From Methanolobus sp. ZRKC5 (GTDB lineage: Archaea; Halobacteriota; Methanosarcinia; Methanosarcinales; Methanosarcinaceae): a stretch of DNA of 64,000 nt. Position 1 is the stretch's first letter. Each line of letters starts with the position of its first letter. Location of the stretch: positions 744,001-808,000 of the forward strand of contig NZ_CP151792.1 of NCBI RefSeq assembly GCF_038446525.1, in the 5' to 3' direction. The notes beneath the pieces were generated by a model. It saw only the letters and a list, made by a program, of their open reading frames with translations, did not search any database and had not been told where the DNA came from. Both the position numbers and the translations under genes were made by a program. Of this stretch, positions 16,218 through 24,469 are shown one piece after another.

Positions 16218-17237
16218 ATGAACGAAGTAGTGTTTGGAGTAAAAGACGACAAGCAACTTGAATACACTTCAGAGAAGTGTATCGGTTGCGGAACGTGCGT
16301 AATGGCATGTCCTAAAGGTTCATTAGTTCTCGGTTCAGTGGGAGCCGTAGCAAGAGGACTCATAGACAAAGATTTCCTTGAGAACCAGACAGAGCTCTGC
16401 ATTGTATGCGGAATCTGTGCAAAGACATGCCCTACAGGTGCACTCGAACTGAAACAGGCAGGAGAGCCTGTAAACGACAATAGTTACTTAAGCGTTGCAC
16501 TTAAAGACACAACTGTCAATGACAACTGTGTCCACTGTGGACTTTGCGAACAGGTATGTCCGCAGGGATGCATTGAAGTGAAACAGTGGCTATCAAATGA
16601 TGGAGCCGCAAGTGTTGACGGTGAAACCATAATTGATACCGAGTGTTGTATACACTGCGGATGGTGTGAAGCTGTCTGTCCTGCTAAAGCTATCACCGTA
16701 GAGAAACCATTTAAGGGAACATGGACCAGAGATGAGGATACATGTACTGCCTGCCGCAGCTGCATAGACACATGTCCATGTAATGCTTTGTTCAACCCTG
16801 ACTGGGATGCCGGTGAGAGAGTGGACAAGGTTGCACAACGTGCTGATGCATGTATATATTGTGGAGCATGTGACATGGCCTGTCCGGTAAATGCAATTAC
16901 TGTTACAAAGACAGCCATTATCCCTGAGGTCGAAAAGAAGACACTTCTTGAGAAGAAGTTGCTCAATGTTGAAATGAAAAGACCAACACTCACCTCCAGA
17001 CTTGTCATCGATGAAGATGCATGCCTGGGATGTGGAAACTGTGTAATCGTCTGTCCGGTCAATGCAACTGATGAAGAGGTTGGAGCTGGATATCTGAATG
17101 AAGTCGATGCCAAGAAGGTCCTTGAAGTAAGGAATGGTGTAGCACAGGTTGTAGACCAAGAGATGTGCGGTTCAGATGGTGCATGTGCTATGATCTGTCC
17201 GGTAAGTGCCATTGCACTTGTGAGAAGGGAGGAATAA
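16218..17237 (+). CDS. fwdF: Formylmethanofuran dehydrogenase polyferredoxin subunit F
   Basis: The 339-residue protein carries eight cysteine clusters. Seven are CxxCxxCxxxCP (for example CIGCGTCVMACP, CIHCGWCEAVCP, CLGCGNCVIVCP) and the last is a variant, CGSDGACAMICP. It would hold eight 4Fe-4S centres and feed low-potential electrons to the catalytic subunits that reduce CO2 to formylmethanofuran, or take them away in methylotrophic growth. GGAG upstream of the ATG supports this start. It is the first gene of fwdFACDB-fdhD. Whether the enzyme uses tungsten or molybdenum is not visible here. Confidence 0.93.
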   Translation: MNEVVFGVKDDKQLEYTSEKCIGCGTCVMACPKGSLVLGSVGAVARGLIDKDFLENQTELCIVCGICAKTCPTGALELKQAGEPVNDNSYLSVALKDTTVNDNCVHCGLCEQVCPQGCIEVKQWLSNDGAASVDGETIIDTECCIHCGWCEAVCPAKAITVEKPFKGTWTRDEDTCTACRSCIDTCPCNALFNPDWDAGERVDKVAQRADACIYCGACDMACPVNAITVTKTAIIPEVEKKTLLEKKLLNVEMKRPTLTSRLVIDEDACLGCGNCVIVCPVNATDEEVGAGYLNEVDAKKVLEVRNGVAQVVDQEMCGSDGACAMICPVSAIALVRREE

Positions 17238-17239
17238 AA

Positions 17240-18994
17240 ATGGCAGGAACTATTGCAATCAAGAACGGTTACGTTTATGATCCCCTCAACGAGATAAACG
17301 GGGAAATTATGGACATCTTCATCAAAAACGGAAAGGTCGTAACAGAACTTTCCGGTGCAGACATGAAAGATGTAAAGGAAATTGATGCAAAGGGCAAGAC
17401 TGTTATGCCCGGTGGTGTCGACTCACACTCCCACGTAGCAGGAGCAAAGGTCAATACAGGCAGAACGATGAGACCTGAGGACCACTACAAGCACTACCAG
17501 AAGAGAACACCACTCACACATTCAGGTTCCGGATATACTGTACCTTCAGTTTACCTTGGAGGATACGAGTACTCCAAAATGGGATATACAACTGTTTTTG
17601 AGGCAGCTGTCCCACCAATGGAAGCACGCCACACACACGAGGAAATGCGTTCAACCCCAATGCTTGACATGGGTGGATACCTTGTACTGGGTAACAACTG
17701 GTTCCTCATGAGATACCTCAAGGAAGGAGATATCGAAAAGGCAGCAGCATACGTTGCATGGATGATGAAGACACACAAGACCTATGGTATAAAATGTGTC
17801 AACCCTGCTGGTGTAGAAAACTGGGGATGGGGACAGAACGTAAGTGCTCTTGACCAGGCAAACATTCATTTTGAAACCACACCGGAAGAAATGATAAAGA
17901 ACCTGACAGAACTGAACGAACAGCTCGGAATCCCAATGCCTGTGCACCTGCACGCAAATAACCTTGGACACCCAGGATGCTGGGAAATAACAAGGGACTC
18001 ACTCAAGATACCAAAGAACGTCAAGGCAAAGCCAAATACAGATGTTGAGTGGGCAGAGACAAAGAAAAATGCAAAAAGGCACGAATCAGTTTACCTCACA
18101 CACTGCCAGTTCAATGCTTTTGGCGGTACATCCTGGAGAGACTTTGAGTCTGGTGTAAAAGGAATCACTGACTACGTCAACAGTAATGACCATGTTGTGT
18201 TTGACAGTGGTTGTGTACCTTTCGGTGATGCAACAGTCATGACCGGTGACGGTCCTGCAATCCATGACCTCTATGTACTTACCGGCCACAAATGGTCAAA
18301 TACCGATGTAGAGTGCGAGTGTGGATCAGGTGTACTTCCATTCGAATATCTAAAGGGCAATCCTGTACACAGTGTACAGTGGGCAATGGGTCTTGAATCA
18401 CTGCTCTATGTCAAGGACGCATGGAAGACGATCATGACGACTGACAGTCCTAACGGTGGACCATTTACCAAGTATCCACAGGTCATTGCATGGCTTATGT
18501 CCAACAAGGCAAGACAGGATACATTCGCCGAATGCCACAAGTGGGCAAACGACAGAACCGGTCTGGCCGGTGAAACAAGGGAAATGACACTTAACGAGAT
18601 TGCTATGGTTACACGTGCAAACCCTGCAAGAACGATTGGAATGTCATACAGGAAGGGTACACTTGGCGTTGGAGCAGACGGTGACGTTGCTATCTTCAAC
18701 ATCGACCCAAAGAAGCTCGAGGTCAACGACTACGAGAGCATCATAAGAGGCTTTGAGAACACTGCATACACCATCAAGGCCGGAGAGGTCGTATCCCAGA
18801 TGGGCGAGATCGTTGCAATCCCTGAGAAGAACACCTTCTACACGGATATTGCAATAGATGCAGACGATGAGAAGAACATGCTTGCAGATGTAAAGAAGTG
18901 GTTCAAGTACTATACAATTGGTTTCGACCGATACCCAACACCTGAAAAGTACCTGGCAAACCCAACACCGATTCAGGTCAATGCGGAGAAGTGA
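17240..18994 (+). CDS. fwdA: Formylmethanofuran dehydrogenase subunit A
   Basis: The 584-residue product is an amidohydrolase-fold subunit that hydrolyses or forms the formyl group on methanofuran using a binuclear metal centre. The metal-binding HxH appears in GVDSHSHVAGA near residue 60, and further histidines in PVHLHANN and YLTHCQF. I chose ATG 17240, preceded by GGGAGG, rather than an upstream in-frame codon inside fwdF, because the conserved N-terminus starts with AGTIAIKNGYVYDP. It follows fwdF after 2 bp and overlaps the fwdC upstream region. Confidence 0.95.
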   Translation: MAGTIAIKNGYVYDPLNEINGEIMDIFIKNGKVVTELSGADMKDVKEIDAKGKTVMPGGVDSHSHVAGAKVNTGRTMRPEDHYKHYQKRTPLTHSGSGYTVPSVYLGGYEYSKMGYTTVFEAAVPPMEARHTHEEMRSTPMLDMGGYLVLGNNWFLMRYLKEGDIEKAAAYVAWMMKTHKTYGIKCVNPAGVENWGWGQNVSALDQANIHFETTPEEMIKNLTELNEQLGIPMPVHLHANNLGHPGCWEITRDSLKIPKNVKAKPNTDVEWAETKKNAKRHESVYLTHCQFNAFGGTSWRDFESGVKGITDYVNSNDHVVFDSGCVPFGDATVMTGDGPAIHDLYVLTGHKWSNTDVECECGSGVLPFEYLKGNPVHSVQWAMGLESLLYVKDAWKTIMTTDSPNGGPFTKYPQVIAWLMSNKARQDTFAECHKWANDRTGLAGETREMTLNEIAMVTRANPARTIGMSYRKGTLGVGADGDVAIFNIDPKKLEVNDYESIIRGFENTAYTIKAGEVVSQMGEIVAIPEKNTFYTDIAIDADDEKNMLADVKKWFKYYTIGFDRYPTPEKYLANPTPIQVNAEK

Positions 18995-18999
18995 TTTTA

Positions 19000-19809
19000 A
19001 TGGCAGACGTAATTCTCAAACCAATAGGAAATTTTGACCTTACCGTAGAGGCAGAGGTTGTCACACCTGACAATTTTGCCGGAAAAACTGCCGATGAGAT
19101 TGGAAAAGTACTCGTCTGGCAGGGACCTGCAGAGTACCCTCTTACTGACTTCTTTACAGTGGAAGGTAATGGTGGAAGCTCAGCAGAAGACACCACAATC
19201 ATTGTAGACGGAAACATCCCAAGAGTCAAACGTATCGGACAACAGATGACAGCCGGTAAAATACTTATCAAAGGCTCTGCTGGAATGCATGTTGGATCTG
19301 CAATGGAAGGCGGAGAGATCATCGTAGAAGACGATGCTGATTCATGGGTAGGTATGGAAATGAGCGGTGGCTCTATCCACATCAAAGGTAACACAAAGGA
19401 CCACCTTGGATGTGCATACCGTGGTAGCTGGAAAGGAATGACCGGTGGACGCATCACCGTTGACGGAGATGCAGTTAGCCAGGTTGGCGGCGGCCTTAGT
19501 GGCGGAGAGATCATTATCGGCGGTAGTGTTAAGCACTTCTGCGGAGTCCGTATTAACGGTGGTCTTATCGCTGTAAAAGGAAACGCTTTCAGAACCGTTG
19601 GAGCAGAAATGACCGGTGGTACTATCGTGATCGGTGGTTGCATTGAGAGATTCACACCAGGATTTGAGATGACAGACATCGAGTCCGACCTCAAATTCAA
19701 CGACATCGAGTGCCCTGGAGAATATATGAAATTCACAGGTGACTATGCCATCCCACAGAAAGGAAAAGGCACACTGTACGTATCCTGTGACAATAACGAG
19801 TGTCTGTGA
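19000..19809 (+). CDS. fwdC: Formylmethanofuran dehydrogenase subunit C
   Basis: The 269-residue protein has the glycine-rich beta-helix of FwdC and the glutamate synthase C-terminal domain, with repeating GxxxGxxMxGG units (GSAMEGGEIIVEDDA, GMEMSGGSIHIKG, GGGLSGGEIIIGG, GAEMTGGTIVIGG). It packs between subunits A and B. ATG at 19000 is preferred, with GGAGAAGTGA just upstream; a GTG at 18991 overlapping the fwdA stop is possible and would add three residues. Confidence 0.93.
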   Translation: MADVILKPIGNFDLTVEAEVVTPDNFAGKTADEIGKVLVWQGPAEYPLTDFFTVEGNGGSSAEDTTIIVDGNIPRVKRIGQQMTAGKILIKGSAGMHVGSAMEGGEIIVEDDADSWVGMEMSGGSIHIKGNTKDHLGCAYRGSWKGMTGGRITVDGDAVSQVGGGLSGGEIIIGGSVKHFCGVRINGGLIAVKGNAFRTVGAEMTGGTIVIGGCIERFTPGFEMTDIESDLKFNDIECPGEYMKFTGDYAIPQKGKGTLYVSCDNNECL

Positions 19810-19819
19810 GGTAATATTC

Positions 19820-20209
19820 ATGCAAGCATTACTCAATTCAGGAAGTACGATCAACGAAGGAAGACTTGCCAAAGGCGGCAATAAGTACTCCGAAGATTAC
19901 AAAAAGGAATGTGCAGTCTGCTGGATGTGTACAGAGGACTTTACATCTCTGGGATTCCCGGAGAAAGTTTCTGTTACGTCAAGAGACGGAAAGCACTCAG
20001 TTACAGTTTACCCAAAGGTAACAGAGGCAATGAAATCCGGTCAGATTTTCATACCAAGATCCATCTGGGCAAATGTTGTTGTTGAACCTGACACATTCTC
20101 AACAGGTTCACCACGCTATAAGGGAGCTCCTGTAATGGTAGAACCTAGTGATGAAGAGGTTCTCGGCGCCGAGGAAATTGTCCTGAAGCTGTACATGGGA
20201 GGTGAATAA
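19820..20209 (+). CDS. fwdD: Formylmethanofuran dehydrogenase subunit D
   Basis: A 129-residue molybdopterin-dinucleotide-binding domain subunit, with MQALLNSGSTINEGRLAKGG at the start and a cysteine segment CAVCWMCTEDF. FwdD forms half of the pterin cofactor pocket with FwdB. ATG 19820 lies 10 bp after the fwdC stop with GTGAGG upstream; a longer in-frame extension into fwdC is not credible. It sits in the usual order C-D-B. Confidence 0.93.
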   Translation: MQALLNSGSTINEGRLAKGGNKYSEDYKKECAVCWMCTEDFTSLGFPEKVSVTSRDGKHSVTVYPKVTEAMKSGQIFIPRSIWANVVVEPDTFSTGSPRYKGAPVMVEPSDEEVLGAEEIVLKLYMGGE

Positions 20210-20210
20210 A

Positions 20211-21524
20211 ATGGTGTTTAAGAATATCATCTGTCCTGTCTGTGGAGGTTCATGTGATGACATCCAGATAGAATTGGACACTAAGAACCGTACGATAGAT
20301 GTCCAGAACGCATGTAAGATGGGTACCGCAAAGTTCCAGGAAGTTGTGAGCTCACACAGGATCTTAAAGCCAACCATCAGAGAAGGCGGCAAGGTCAAAG
20401 ATGTAAGCTGGGAAGAAGCACTTGAGATGTCAGCAGACATTCTTGTGAATGCAAGACGTCCACTTTTCTTCCTTGGAAGTGAGACCTCATGCGAAGCACA
20501 GGAAGTAGGACTTCACATAGCTGAATACCTTGGTGCACCTGCAGACTCCAACGCAACAATTTGCCACGGACCAACTGTTATGGGAATCCAGGAATCAGGT
20601 ATGGTAGGAGCTACTGCCGGTCAGGCAAAGAACAGGGCCGATATGACCGTCTACTGGGGTGTCAACCCGCTGGAATCCATGCCAAGACACATGTCAAAGT
20701 ATGGTGTATTCCCAAGAGGTTACTGGACTAAGAGAGGAAGATTTGACAGGACAATGGTCACAGTGGACCCAAGAGTAACCCCAACCGCTGTTGCATCAGA
20801 CATGCACCTGCAGCTCAATCCTAGCTCAGACTACGAGCTTCTCAGTGCAATGTTCACTATCCTTAACGGAAAGGAACCACATCCATCTGTAGAAGAGATA
20901 ACAGGAATCCCAATTTCTTCAATGAAGCAGACAGTTGAAATGATGAAGGAATCAAACTTCGTTGCTATCTACGTAGGTCTTGGTGTTTCATCCTCATATG
21001 GAAAGCACAGAAACATTGAGATTGCACTGAACTTCGTCAAAGAGATGAACAATTACACTAAGTGTAACATCGGTGCTCTCAGAGGTCACTGTAACGTAGC
21101 AGGATTCAACCAGCTTGCATCCTACCTTTACGGTTACCCATTCGGTCTTGACTTCATGAAGGGATATCCAAGGTACAACCCTGGAGAGACCACAACAGTG
21201 GACCTACTAAGGGAAAAGGATGTTGACGCAGCATTCGTCATGTCCGCTGACCTTGTGAACCATATTCCTGCAGATTGTGCAAAGTACCTTGCAGACATAC
21301 CAATGGTCTGTCTCGATATTGCACCATGCCCATCAACCACAGCAGCAGATGTAGTTCTGCCTGGTGTAATTGATGCTATGGAATGTGACGGTACGTTCTA
21401 CAGGCTCGATAATGTGCCTGTTTACTTCGAACCATTCACAGAATCACCATTCCCTGAAACAAAGAGCAATGAGGACACCCTCAAGCAGCTCTTTGCAAAG
21501 GTAAAGGCCAGAAAGGAAGCATGA
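20211..21524 (+). CDS. fwdB: Formylmethanofuran dehydrogenase subunit B (pterin/metal catalytic subunit)
   Basis: The 437-residue protein has the N-terminal 4Fe-4S motif CPVCGGSCDDIQ and the expected metal-ligand cysteine in NATICHGPTVMG near residue 116. It is therefore the Cys, not Sec, form. It catalyses CO2 reduction to formate at a tungsten or molybdenum bis-pterin centre. ATG 20211 is preceded by GGGAGGTG; the codons before it give only a three-residue extension. The stop overlaps fdhD by 4 bp (ATGA), so translation is coupled. Confidence 0.95.
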   Translation: MVFKNIICPVCGGSCDDIQIELDTKNRTIDVQNACKMGTAKFQEVVSSHRILKPTIREGGKVKDVSWEEALEMSADILVNARRPLFFLGSETSCEAQEVGLHIAEYLGAPADSNATICHGPTVMGIQESGMVGATAGQAKNRADMTVYWGVNPLESMPRHMSKYGVFPRGYWTKRGRFDRTMVTVDPRVTPTAVASDMHLQLNPSSDYELLSAMFTILNGKEPHPSVEEITGIPISSMKQTVEMMKESNFVAIYVGLGVSSSYGKHRNIEIALNFVKEMNNYTKCNIGALRGHCNVAGFNQLASYLYGYPFGLDFMKGYPRYNPGETTTVDLLREKDVDAAFVMSADLVNHIPADCAKYLADIPMVCLDIAPCPSTTAADVVLPGVIDAMECDGTFYRLDNVPVYFEPFTESPFPETKSNEDTLKQLFAKVKARKEA

Positions 21525-22336
21525 GTGAGAACTGGTACTCAGAAAGGAAAGGGAAGGATGAAACCTTCCGAAAGGACGAGGAAAGTATCTCCTCGCCTTT
21601 TTATGTCCCCATGGAGTGCCTGGAGATCACTGAGAACAGTAAACAACACATTACTGTGGACGTTATTGTCGAGGAAAAGTTCGAGCTTTTCGTGAATAAC
21701 GTCCACGTAACTACTTTTTTTGCAAGTCCTTATGAACTTGAAGAGCTTGCCTTGGGATTTCTCGTCTGCGAGGGATTCATCGAACCTGATACCAAAGTAG
21801 ATTCTATCAGAATCGAAGACAAATCTATTTTTTGTGAAATTAAAATCAACACTCCCGAGCTAGAAGAATTAACACACCTTGAACGATGCGGAACCACATC
21901 ATACCGCAAGGACGTTGTCAAGCACAACAATTCCAATACTAAATTCACCACCGATGCCATCATCCATGCAGTTGGCCAGTTAAAAGAGATTGGCAGGGTC
22001 TGGCACAGAACCGGAGGAGCACACACATCAATCATCTGCAACAACCAGGGAGAAGTACTCTTCTTCTGCGAGGACGTGGGAAGAGCATGCTCCGTGGACA
22101 AGGTTGTTGGCAAAGCTCTGATGAATGGAACTGACCTTTCAGAATGTGCACTTGTGACCACCGGCAGACTGGCATCCACAATGGTTTCAAAAGCTGTTAA
22201 CGCAGGTATTCCCCTTGTTGCAAGCAAAGGTGCTACAGTGCGCGAGGCTGTGGAACTGGCAGAGGAAGCAGGGATTGCATTGGTTGCTTTTGTGAGGGGG
22301 AGGAAATTGTATGTTTATGCCGGGAAGAGAGAGTGA
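21521..22336 (+). CDS. fdhD: FdhD family sulfurtransferase for the Mo/W cofactor
   Basis: The 271-residue protein matches FdhD, which in bacteria transfers sulfur from a cysteine desulfurase to the metal-pterin cofactor of formate dehydrogenase. It has ERCGTTSYRKDV near residue 126, where many homologues have a CxxC, here with one Cys only. It also has WHRTGGAHTS, VGRACSVDKVVGKAL and GRLASTMVSKA. It overlaps fwdB by 4 bp, which points to the formylmethanofuran dehydrogenase itself as the client enzyme. No formate dehydrogenase genes occur in the window. Confidence 0.9.
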   Translation: MSENWYSERKGKDETFRKDEESISSPFYVPMECLEITENSKQHITVDVIVEEKFELFVNNVHVTTFFASPYELEELALGFLVCEGFIEPDTKVDSIRIEDKSIFCEIKINTPELEELTHLERCGTTSYRKDVVKHNNSNTKFTTDAIIHAVGQLKEIGRVWHRTGGAHTSIICNNQGEVLFFCEDVGRACSVDKVVGKALMNGTDLSECALVTTGRLASTMVSKAVNAGIPLVASKGATVREAVELAEEAGIALVAFVRGRKLYVYAGKRE

Positions 22337-22352
22337 TTAGCTGACTTTTCGG

Positions 22353-22559
22353 CTACATAGCCCCATCAGCAGTGAGTTCCCGTAATCTTGAAAAGTCATT
22401 TAAAGAATTTCTGTTTCCTGAAATTTCTAAATAGATTGAATTTCTTTTAGAATCAATTTGCCTTGCAAAATCTGTATATTCATTTGTATCATATTCCGAC
22501 TTGATGAGTCTACCACCAAAACTATAAATATAAAATTCTGATTGACAAATTTGAATCAT
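22353..22559 (-). pseudogene. Truncated duplicate of the 597-residue membrane protein gene
   Basis: The 68-codon frame starting at ATG 22559, preceded by a GGGGGAT site, reads like the N-terminus of the gene at 24469 with an internal deletion. FYIYSFGGRLIKSEYDTNEY matches the segment FFVYNSTGKLLSGDGEIYSN, then ARQIDSKRNSIYLE matches AKQIDSKRNALYFE. It then jumps about 65 residues to NDFSRLRELTAD, matching NDFVRLQELTAD. It ends soon after, 117 bp downstream of the parent gene's stop. It may be a decaying duplicate or a small product that still interacts with the same partner. Confidence 0.7.
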
Positions 22560-22675
22560 CAAAATCCCCCATTTTATACTACGATTTAACGCGATGATAA
22601 ACGTTAACATAACATACTGATTAAGAATTTTCAAAATGTTTCGATTTATTATTTGATAAGACAAGCGTAATACTA

Positions 22676-24469
22676 TTAAACGCTCTCAGAATTATTTTCC
22701 TCCGTTAAATTTGCCGTATTATTCAAACTTTTATTGGCTGAATCTACTGATGACTCATTAAATTTAATAGAATCAGACATGTTGTCTGCACCCTGAATTA
22801 TAGTCCCTACACTAGTATTGTTTGTATTAAGAATTACAGATTCGTTGTTATGTGTCGTGTTGTCTCCTGAAATAAAACCAATAATATCATCCGTGATAGA
22901 AGAATTACTGGAGTAATTATTGCCCAAAAAGGGAATACTATTTGGGACTAACAGGAACATAACTGCAGCAATAAGCATGATTGCTACGATAGCATATGAA
23001 GCCAACATCATTGTATTTGTTTTTTTATTCTTTTTGTAGCTCTGTTTGGCAACAACATAACTTGTGCCAAAATAGGAATCCAGAATTTCTGCTTCATTAG
23101 TAGTTAACTTTGAAGATAGATCATACGCCCTTAGCTCAGTGCTTATATAATCTACAAAAATCTTACCGCCTGCTGAGGGAGTGGTGGTCACATTATTGGC
23201 TACAATTTTAAGCAGCTCTATCAATTTATTATTATCGTAGGAAGACAAAGCCATTGCTACATTATTTTTGAATCTTTCGCTGCCATCATCACCATATATA
23301 AATCCCACATTACATAATGCCGATAGTAACTCTTTATCTTCATTTGCATATATTTTGCGAATTGTGTCCCTTATCACATAACTCCATAAAGCTCTGTTTC
23401 TAAGGAGAATAATATCGAGTTTCTTTTTGACATCTGCATTCCTTATCCTTTCAAAAAGGCTTTTTAATGCTTCATCCTCACCCATATGACAATACATTGT
23501 ATTTTGAGATGAAAATTGTTTACTGTATAACTCAACTATGTTCGCAACTGTTGTTTCGTTTGTAATTGGCATTTGTCTGATTTGAGATGAACGTTCCTTA
23601 AAAACATGAGATATTACCGAAGTATTATCATTATACAAATCAAATAATTTATACAATGATTCACTGGTTGTGAAAATATCTAGAACATCCCATGTATAAA
23701 CTTTGAAGGCAACATGCTTAGTGTAAAACGAAAGAAGTTTCCTGTCACTTCTTTCCACATAGCTTTTTATTTCACCCGAATGCTCCCTGAAAACCATGGG
23801 AAGCAAAGAGTAATACTCACTGTAATGAGGAGATTGCTTCCATTTGACACCAAATTCATCCAGTTCAAAATCCGGATTTGGTTCAATAGGACAAATGGAA
23901 ATATCACTTTCATAAGGATATTGGGAAGCCGTGAATTTCAGATTTGCTTCAAGGGAATTGACTGCTGTTGTAAAAACACTACTGATCAAAGAAACCGCAT
24001 TAACTGCACTGACTGATTTTATTGAGACTTTTTCATTGGCAAGCAACTTTCCATAAACATAATTCATCATAGACTCATCAGCAGTGAGTTCCTGCAATCT
24101 TACAAAGTCATTTATATCATTCTCTTCCCAGAGACCCACAACTCTGTACTCCAGTTTTTGTAATCGGGATATCTCTGCAGAGACCGTTTCATAGAACTGC
24201 ATGATCAGCTTTGATTCATAGTTATTGTAACCGGAATACTTACCAACACACACGATTCTCTCTTCTCTGCCACCTACTTCTTCGACTATGACACTGCATC
24301 CCAGTATCAGAGTACTGCTAGTATGTAACAGTTCAAAATACAGGGCATTTCTCTTGGAATCTATCTGCTTTGCCAGATTACTATATTCATTTGAATATAT
24401 TTCACCATCCCCACTCAGAAGTTTACCGGTGGAGTTGTAGACGAAAAAATCAGAAACCGAATTTTGCAA
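22676..24469 (-). CDS. Single-span membrane protein with sequon-rich tail, unknown function
   Basis: The 597-residue protein starts at TTG 24469, with GGAGGGTGG upstream, and overlaps the GTPase gene by 20 bp. Residues 1-480 look cytoplasmic and globular or helical. One hydrophobic segment (about 487-509) follows a Lys-rich stretch. The last 88 residues are rich in Asn, Ser and Thr with about ten N-x-S/T sequons, as expected for an exported glycosylated tail. No enzyme motif is recognised. Tight coupling to the membrane GTPase suggests it is that protein's regulator or effector. A weak resemblance of the N-terminus to GTPase-associated proteins of bacterial conflict systems is unverified. Confidence 0.8.
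   Translation of the reverse strand: MQNSVSDFFVYNSTGKLLSGDGEIYSNEYSNLAKQIDSKRNALYFELLHTSSTLILGCSVIVEEVGGREERIVCVGKYSGYNNYESKLIMQFYETVSAEISRLQKLEYRVVGLWEENDINDFVRLQELTADESMMNYVYGKLLANEKVSIKSVSAVNAVSLISSVFTTAVNSLEANLKFTASQYPYESDISICPIEPNPDFELDEFGVKWKQSPHYSEYYSLLPMVFREHSGEIKSYVERSDRKLLSFYTKHVAFKVYTWDVLDIFTTSESLYKLFDLYNDNTSVISHVFKERSSQIRQMPITNETTVANIVELYSKQFSSQNTMYCHMGEDEALKSLFERIRNADVKKKLDIILLRNRALWSYVIRDTIRKIYANEDKELLSALCNVGFIYGDDGSERFKNNVAMALSSYDNNKLIELLKIVANNVTTTPSAGGKIFVDYISTELRAYDLSSKLTTNEAEILDSYFGTSYVVAKQSYKKNKKTNTMMLASYAIVAIMLIAAVMFLLVPNSIPFLGNNYSSNSSITDDIIGFISGDNTTHNNESVILNTNNTSVGTIIQGADNMSDSIKFNESSVDSANKSLNNTANLTEENNSESV

Noticed and set aside
16484-17212. Long open frame (242 codons) antisense to fwdF
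   Set aside because: It is the complement of eight cysteine-rich ferredoxin motifs, which keeps stop codons rare on the opposite strand. The composition is rich in Ser, Thr and His with no ribosome site.
18978-19736. 252-codon frame antisense to fwdC
   Set aside because: It is a shadow of the glycine-rich repeats of FwdC, giving a Pro/Ser/Ile-rich peptide unlike any protein.
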